From Plumapathes pennacea (Eukaryota > Cnidaria > Anthozoa > Antipatharia > Myriopathidae): a stretch of DNA of 64,000 bases. Under the pieces are notes generated by a model, which saw only the letters and a program-made list of their open reading frames with translations, did no database searches and was not told the origin of the DNA. Where the stretch lies: the NCBI GenBank assembly GCA_964036295.1, contig OZ038462.1, positions 27,889,759-27,953,758 of the forward strand, written 5' to 3'. A program made the translations under genes and the position numbers. Position 1 is the stretch's first letter, and the number at the start of each line of letters is the position of its first letter. Positions 60,026 to 64,000 of the stretch are shown piece by piece.

Positions 60026-63000
60026 TTACTCCCAGCACTAAATCCCATCATTTCTGACTCAAGCATATCTGGGAGTCATTGCTGTCTACAATTTATTTTC
60101 ACTCACTGTGTTAAACTTTTTGGCTCAAGCCAACTGAGTATTATAATGGTCAGATTGGTTCTGTTCACTGCTCTACCTGTTCCATCAACTTATAATAGAA
60201 CGTCAAAGGATTTACTGTGTGATTAACACTACAAACTGCAATTGTTGACCCAGGGCCCTTAATCACAATAAAAGCAGAATGAAGCTTTCTGCAGCAATAA
60301 GTGACTTCACAACCAACATACCAAGGGTCCATGATGTGACCCTCCCTGTCAGAATAACTCTCTGCTCACCGACGGACAATTGATTGAATAATGTGGGATT
60401 GCTCCTAGGTACAGTAACAAGGGATCTTATAGCTCCCTCCTCTCTCTTGTAACAATATATCATCCATATACAAGTTGAATTATTTTATTGACAGATTTTG
60501 TATCGTCCAACTTCCCGTGATCTTTGCCCTAATTCAATAATTGTCTAACTAGACTGGCATTGCCAGTGAGCTCGCGGCGTGAGTTAGGTCGAGACCAGAA
60601 TATAAAATGGAAAGTAGGGGACAAGAGCGGAATTCCCAAGAGTATAGATCACACAGTATAGAGAACTTGGCTTTTGACACCTTGCTCTTTTGACACCTTG
60701 ATTAAACTAAAAATTATCATTACAACATGTTGTGAACAGTTTATGGACATTACGTATAATAGGAATTTTAATGATTAACACTTCGAACGATCGAGTCTGT
60801 CAACAAGTATATAACTAAGCAGACAATTTACGTGGATTTTGTATCAGGCATGGGTCGCACTTAGCAAAGTTTGGTGAGGATTTGTTTACTCTGCAGTTGA
60901 AATCTGTCAGCGGCGCCCGTCGCGAAATGCGACCCCAAGTTTTGTAGCTTGGCAAAACTTTGCAAATTGGCCGAAACATCAAAGAGGCCGTAGTGCTTGG
61001 GTGGGGCAGGCAGATCTTTCGAAAATCGAGTTGAACAATGGCAATCTGAGCGGTAGCTGTCAAGTCCTGTCATCCTGTGTTATATTTCGAAAAGCGCGGG
61101 ATTTTTATTTGCCCGCGTTCTGCAGCAATGGACGGACGTCGTGGTTTCTATTACCCCGCTCCACAATTCCAGGCGTATTATGTTGACCATCCTCTCCAGC
61201 AGCAGTTTCCGTCGTATCCCGTGCCACAGGCTGCCAATTCACAGGAGAGCTCGCCGGTGGCCGCTTCAACCCCTTCATCGTCGTCGTCGTCCGGATCAGA
61301 GGGGAGAAGATCATACGATCGCTGGTTGACCGAAGAGGAAACATGTTGATCGACCTGTGGACGGAAAATTTTGACCGCATCGAGAGCCGAGAGGTACGGA
61401 AAGCCGAATCATCCGAAACATTTGGCTTCATCTGATAAGACCTCCGACAAGCGCGACCCTAATCAGTTGTCAAAGTTTTTCCCTTCCGGTTGCGGTTGCA
61501 AACATTTGTGTTTATTTTCGCCGGCAAAGACGGCAACTTTGCTTAAGTGCGACCCATGCCTTACTAAAAGGCGTGTTGTCAGTTTTGGTTATCGCGATCA
61601 GTCAGATCAGATTAGTTAAGTTCATCGCTAATATTTTTACCGCGCAAGGATTCACCCTTCAGTTGAATTGTATTCAGTGATTTGTATTCTATAACACGAC
61701 TGTGCTCGATTCAGTTAGCAATATATGCTTAGTTCTTGTGATTTCGTTACATCGTCGGTTATAGATTGTATAAGGCCCCAAATATGATTAGAATGTTATC
61801 TTCATTTTCAGAATAATTTCTTTTTAATAAAGATATTTTAGATCCTTGAGGCCGGTGATTCATCTTCGTATTTGTACCACAACACTTGCTTCTTAAAGGT
61901 TGAGCGACCCTGCATTTTGAGAATGCGTGACATATCTTTTTATGCACAATCGATTATGACAGTTTGACCTCGACTCTTATTTCTAATCAGAGGCCACGAT
62001 TAATCCAGCCTTCGCTTCACTACTTATGTGTTTTCTTTTATTAACTCAATACGTTTCTTCTATCAGATGTCATGTACAGAGTAAAGGAGAAAGCGTCATT
62101 GTTTTACGGGTAAAGCTCACCTAGCTTTGGTTTCTGTTTTCGCCCTGTTATCTTCCCAAAAGTATTTCGTGTCGCCACAGAAAGTTTCGTCGGGACTAAA
62201 TATTTATCGGCGACAGAGATATTAGCAATCCCCCAGCGGTATCCATCAAATATTTGTTTACGGCTATTCTCAAAGCTTCCGCGGTGAACACGAGCCAAAA
62301 TCGTTCCCGAAAATCCAGTTTATCCGTGCATATTCCACAGAGCCAAATGGTGTTGAGTTTGGATGGGATGCAGTTAACTTTTACTCACAAGTAATGAGCA
62401 ATTCACTGGCCACATCTCGAGTTGTTTAGCGAAGTCAATTACGTCATCGCTTAGCACGTGATAATATGAACCAATCACCGTGTGCTGATTCTCGACCCAC
62501 AAAAAGGAAAATAAATAAATAAAAATTTCTCTTTTTAAGCTCGCTTGGGCCTTAGGCCCCCGCGAGCAATTATTTATAATTATAATTTACTAATATTATT
62601 AGTATTTTGACAATCAGCAAAAGAAAACCCATATCACGTGCTTGAACACTCTTGTTTGTTGTGTGCGTTATAGTTCTTCTATTTGTTGTGGTAAATGTTT
62701 TGCGCTGTTAGAGCTGTGTATTGAGAAATCTATCCGTGAGTCAGCCATTGCTTCTATGTTTCTTGTACCGGCTGGCACACATTATTAAATTTTAGTCATT
62801 TGGAACAAGTATTCTTTACAGTACTGTCCTTATTCACACCCTCGCTGTAAAACGTAAGGAACCATTCATCCTGTCTTTCATTTTGCTTCATTCTTGATTT
62901 ATTAGCTGGTTAAATCTGTGATTCTGTTGTAGGCCTCAACTGACAATGGAATCTGTGAAGATGCTACTGTTGATCAGGGCGGTGCAGTCAAGCGGCTGAA

Positions 63001-63046
63001 GTTTTCTGCAGACAGTCAAGCAGTGTATGCTCTGAGTAACAAAAAA
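53714..63046 (+). CDS. Plexin-like receptor, 5' part (continues past the right edge)
   Basis: Exons: 53714-54854 (ATG at 53763 after an acceptor at 53713), 55338-55538 and 62933-63046, all phase 0 joins; 469 codons here. The start gives a likely signal peptide (VKYFAFFTWALQMANA) followed by TKELTSQYPLYDIEVD. The rest is a semaphorin domain of the plexin kind: GAVFLGGENVILRVTKEL, KILLIDKGRRNLITCGS, GACQLRDLNTLS, SGEEYNIAQSAFLSKPG, DALFVAFS, SAMCVYSIEDIN, then VNDYTAVLLGTAHGHLLK and GGAVKRLKFSADSQAVYALS. Plexins are plasma-membrane receptors for semaphorins that signal through an intracellular GAP domain, which would lie beyond the window. Intron 55539-62932 is 7.4 kb and repeat-rich. An alternative is another sema-domain receptor, but the order of motifs fits plexin best. 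Confidence 0.87.
56086..56273. mobile_element. pogo/Tigger-like MITE, CAGTTGAAGCTCTC ends
   Basis: CAGTTGAAGCTCTC on the left and GGGAGCTTCAACTG on the right are inverted; TA precedes the left end. CTCGTAAGCGGACAG / CTCGTAAGCAGACAG are repeated inside. Confidence 0.75.
57268..57830. repeat. Diverged direct duplication, about 375-bp offset
   Basis: 57268-57490 and 57645-57830 share ATTTAAATTA, CTTGGA.AAGCATGGGAT.TTATTTCT, AAATCTTTGTTTTGCAT, AATATAAACACTTTAG and TGCCTGCAAAATTAT. Plexin intron; no coding content. Confidence 0.7.
58292..58655. repeat. Large near-perfect palindrome
   Basis: The left arm begins CTCCCCAATCTTACTG..GACTTGAAAAAG; the right arm ends CTTTTTTTTTTTTCAAGTC..CAGTAAGATTGGGGAG. 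Inner arms GCTGATTCAGTCTGTATATA and TATATACAGACTGAATCAGC meet at a short TTTTTTCTGTA centre near 58457. Arms are about 170-185 bp with a few small gaps. Confidence 0.85.
58857..58962 (+). CDS. Possible small 5' exon in the plexin intron
   Basis: ATG-ATG-GAG-GAA begins a 35-codon open stretch (MMEECDAEVIGIQ, then KRRTRLPLQNIILTQV and PVSPSP) that ends at a good 5' splice site (CCCAG then GTATGT). No partner exon was identified and no family is recognised, so it may be chance. Confidence 0.2.
59996..60025. repeat. C homopolymer, about 30 nt
   Basis: Uninterrupted run of C in the plexin intron; G-rich on the minus strand. Confidence 0.9.
60550..60730 (+). repeat. Dispersed repeat, copy D (family of 32945-33330)
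   Basis: ACTGGCATTGCCAGTGAGCTC, GGTCGAGACCAGAA, GGAAAGTAGGGGACAAGAGC, CACACAGTATAGAGAACTTG and GCTTTTGACACCTTGCTC match copies A and C. Confidence 0.7.
60847..61560 (+). mobile_element. Harbinger-like remnant with GGCATGGGTCGCACTTA ends
   Basis: GGCATGGGTCGCACTTA followed by GCAAAGTT (60847-60871) is the inverse of AACTTTGC..TAAGTGCGACCCATGCC (61535-61560, one extra base). TCA precedes and TTA follows, which may be a mutated TTA duplication. Inside lies a broken SANT/trihelix-like frame, as expected for the second gene of PIF/Harbinger elements. No transposase remains. Confidence 0.6.
61128..61420 (+). pseudogene. SANT/trihelix-like DNA-binding fragment, frameshifted
   Basis: From ATG 61128 the frame reads MDGRRGFYYPAPQFQAYYVD, a Pro/Ser-rich stretch, and RRSYDRWLTEEET, then hits TGA at 61347. 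Shifting frame continues with LIDLWTENFDRIESREVRKA, the usual continuation of a Myb/SANT or trihelix helix. A one-base loss near 61344 has broken it. It probably belonged to the surrounding element. Confidence 0.6.
61885..62070 (+). repeat. Dispersed repeat, copy E (family of 32945-33330)
   Basis: TTCTTAAAGGTTGAGCGACC, TGCATTTTGAGAATGCGTGA, ATTATGACAGTTTGACCTCG and CCACGATTAATCCAGCCTTC match copies A and C. Confidence 0.7.
62178..62316 (-). repeat. Inverted third copy of the 45.1/45.9-kb repeat
   Basis: On the minus strand: AAATATTTGATGGATACCG, GATTGCTAATATCTCTGTCG, CCGATAAATATTTAGTCCCG and ACGAAACTTTCTGTGG, parallel to 45100-45245 and 45876-46015. Confidence 0.65.
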
Positions 63047-63640
63047 GTGAGTTGTCTTGACAGAAATAATAATCATTGAACTTTTGAATGAGTGATGGAA
63101 GCTGGCTTGTAATGTATGTAATAAAATTGTGTCCAATTTTCAAATTTGTTAAGCAGTCAGGGTGCTATTGTTTGCCTGCATAGGCACCACAGCCACAATG
63201 ATCTGATGTCTTGCATCAATCTGCAACAGGCTTCTACTGTAGCTAATTTCCCATACTGTAAGAGTCATATGGATACATTGCACACGAAGTTGTCCCCCCT
63301 TTTTATTGTAATTCGTATAGGTAAATCGCATGATTTCGAGTGCAATTTGGAATAAATTAGCATGAGTAAATTTTTCAAAGACCACAAAATTGCACGAGCA
63401 AAAGATGAGACCATATATGGACTGCAATAGCGGCTAGCCAGTGGTATCTACAGAAGCTGACAGATGCTTTTATCTGCACCTGTAATTCAGCCCTACGTTG
63501 TAAAGGACACCTACCAACCATCTATCTATTACAATAATGGAGTATGTTTCTGGTACATTAAACAAAAAAAGGATTCATTGCAAACAATTATACTATGCTG
63601 TAAAAATTTCTATCCGGTAATTTGTAGAATGAAGTGTATA
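63047..63640. other. Plexin intron sequence
   Basis: No further plexin exon was recognised between 63047 and the window end. Open frames here show no family motif apart from the antisense BEN exon. Confidence 0.4.
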
Positions 63641-63648
63641 ACACTTAC

Positions 63649-63847
63649 TCAATATGCTGTCCAGGATATCTGGATCCAGGCAGTGCTTCCCATTTTTCCC
63701 TGTTAAACTCTTTCCAGCAAGTTCATCATCTTTGAAAAAGCAACTAAGTAGAAAACAGGCAGTTACAGTGGCTGTTGTTTTTGAAAAAACCTTTGTGAGA
63801 TGAGTATCATACACATACACCCTTTTCCCTGGAGACAGTTCTATCAT
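63649..63847 (-). CDS. BEN-domain exon, antisense in the plexin gene
   Basis: An exon follows a 3' splice site (TATGCTTGTAG at 63858-63848) and ends at a 5' splice site (CATATTGA then GTAAGT, 63649/63648). It encodes about 66 residues: MIELSPGKRVYVYDTHLTKV, a variable stretch ACFLLSCFFKDDELAGKSLT, and LDPDILDSILS. The order VELxPGxxVYVY .. LL..FF..EELAGKSLxG .. LD..I..AI is that of BEN domains, which bind DNA and chromatin partners and are also found in some transposon and viral proteins. No adjoining exon was found within the window, so it may be a nested gene's exon or a relic. Confidence 0.55.
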
Positions 63848-64000
63848 CTACAAGCATAAACATAAAATGGTAATTTATAGATTGATGTAATTCACACATG
63901 CATGTATATAAATTTGATGTGATCTGTGTAATTATTAATGTTGTACAAAGCATTTTGTGTATTATTGTTTAATTATTATAAATTAATATACAAACTGAGT

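Noticed and set aside
1-64000. tRNA, rRNA, operons or bacterial contamination
   Set aside because: No cloverleaf or rRNA segment was recognised, and all real genes have spliceosomal introns, so prokaryotic features do not apply.

Overview
This is nuclear DNA from a multicellular animal, most likely an anthozoan cnidarian such as a coral or sea anemone. Genes are split into many short exons with GT-AG introns, their proteins are animal orthologues, and the introns and spacers are full of small terminal-inverted-repeat elements, hairpins and minisatellites. The call of a cnidarian is inference from gene content and repeat style; no species can be named from the sequence alone.

Layout: (1) 1-3102, minus strand: the 5' end of an ABCC4/MRP4-like ABC transporter, whose intron carries a very young Penelope-like retroelement (about 304-2213) flanked by a 13-bp target duplication. 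(2) 3103-5583: divergent spacer with hairpins and a G-run. (3) 5584-16266, plus strand: a complete ATG7 gene (autophagy E1-like enzyme), 20 exons, 681 codons, in which both splice sites and reading phase could be followed throughout. (4) 17160-34861, minus strand and tail-to-tail with ATG7: a WD40-repeat protein with an EF-hand region (WDR49/WDR64/EFCAB8 type), about 25 exons. One of its exon-intron boundaries lies inside a 29/58-bp minisatellite, and another intron holds a 16-bp minisatellite of about 1 kb. (5) 38218-44571: a 6.35-kb DNA transposon with 15-bp terminal inverted repeats and TTA target duplications. It carries a multi-exon gene whose N-terminus, including a RING finger, resembles the non-core N-terminal part of vertebrate RAG1, and whose C-terminal half looks like a D-D-E transposase core. 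Two in-frame TGA codons and one frameshift show that this copy is decayed. (6) 44575-53713: repeat-rich spacer including a 1.57-kb nested inverted-repeat element. (7) 53714 to the end of the window, plus strand: the 5' part of a plexin-like receptor gene (signal peptide and semaphorin domain). Its 7.4-kb intron holds a 364-bp palindrome, a Harbinger-like remnant with a broken SANT/trihelix-like reading frame, and many small elements. Near the right edge an antisense exon encodes part of a BEN domain.

The host genes (transporter, autophagy enzyme, WD40/EF-hand protein, plexin) show no shared pathway; this is ordinary gene-by-gene animal organisation. The most notable item is the RAG1-N-terminus-like transposon. 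It resembles the N-RAG-TP type of element reported from the sea slug Aplysia, which bears on how the vertebrate V(D)J recombinase was assembled. No tRNA, rRNA or CRISPR array was recognised.
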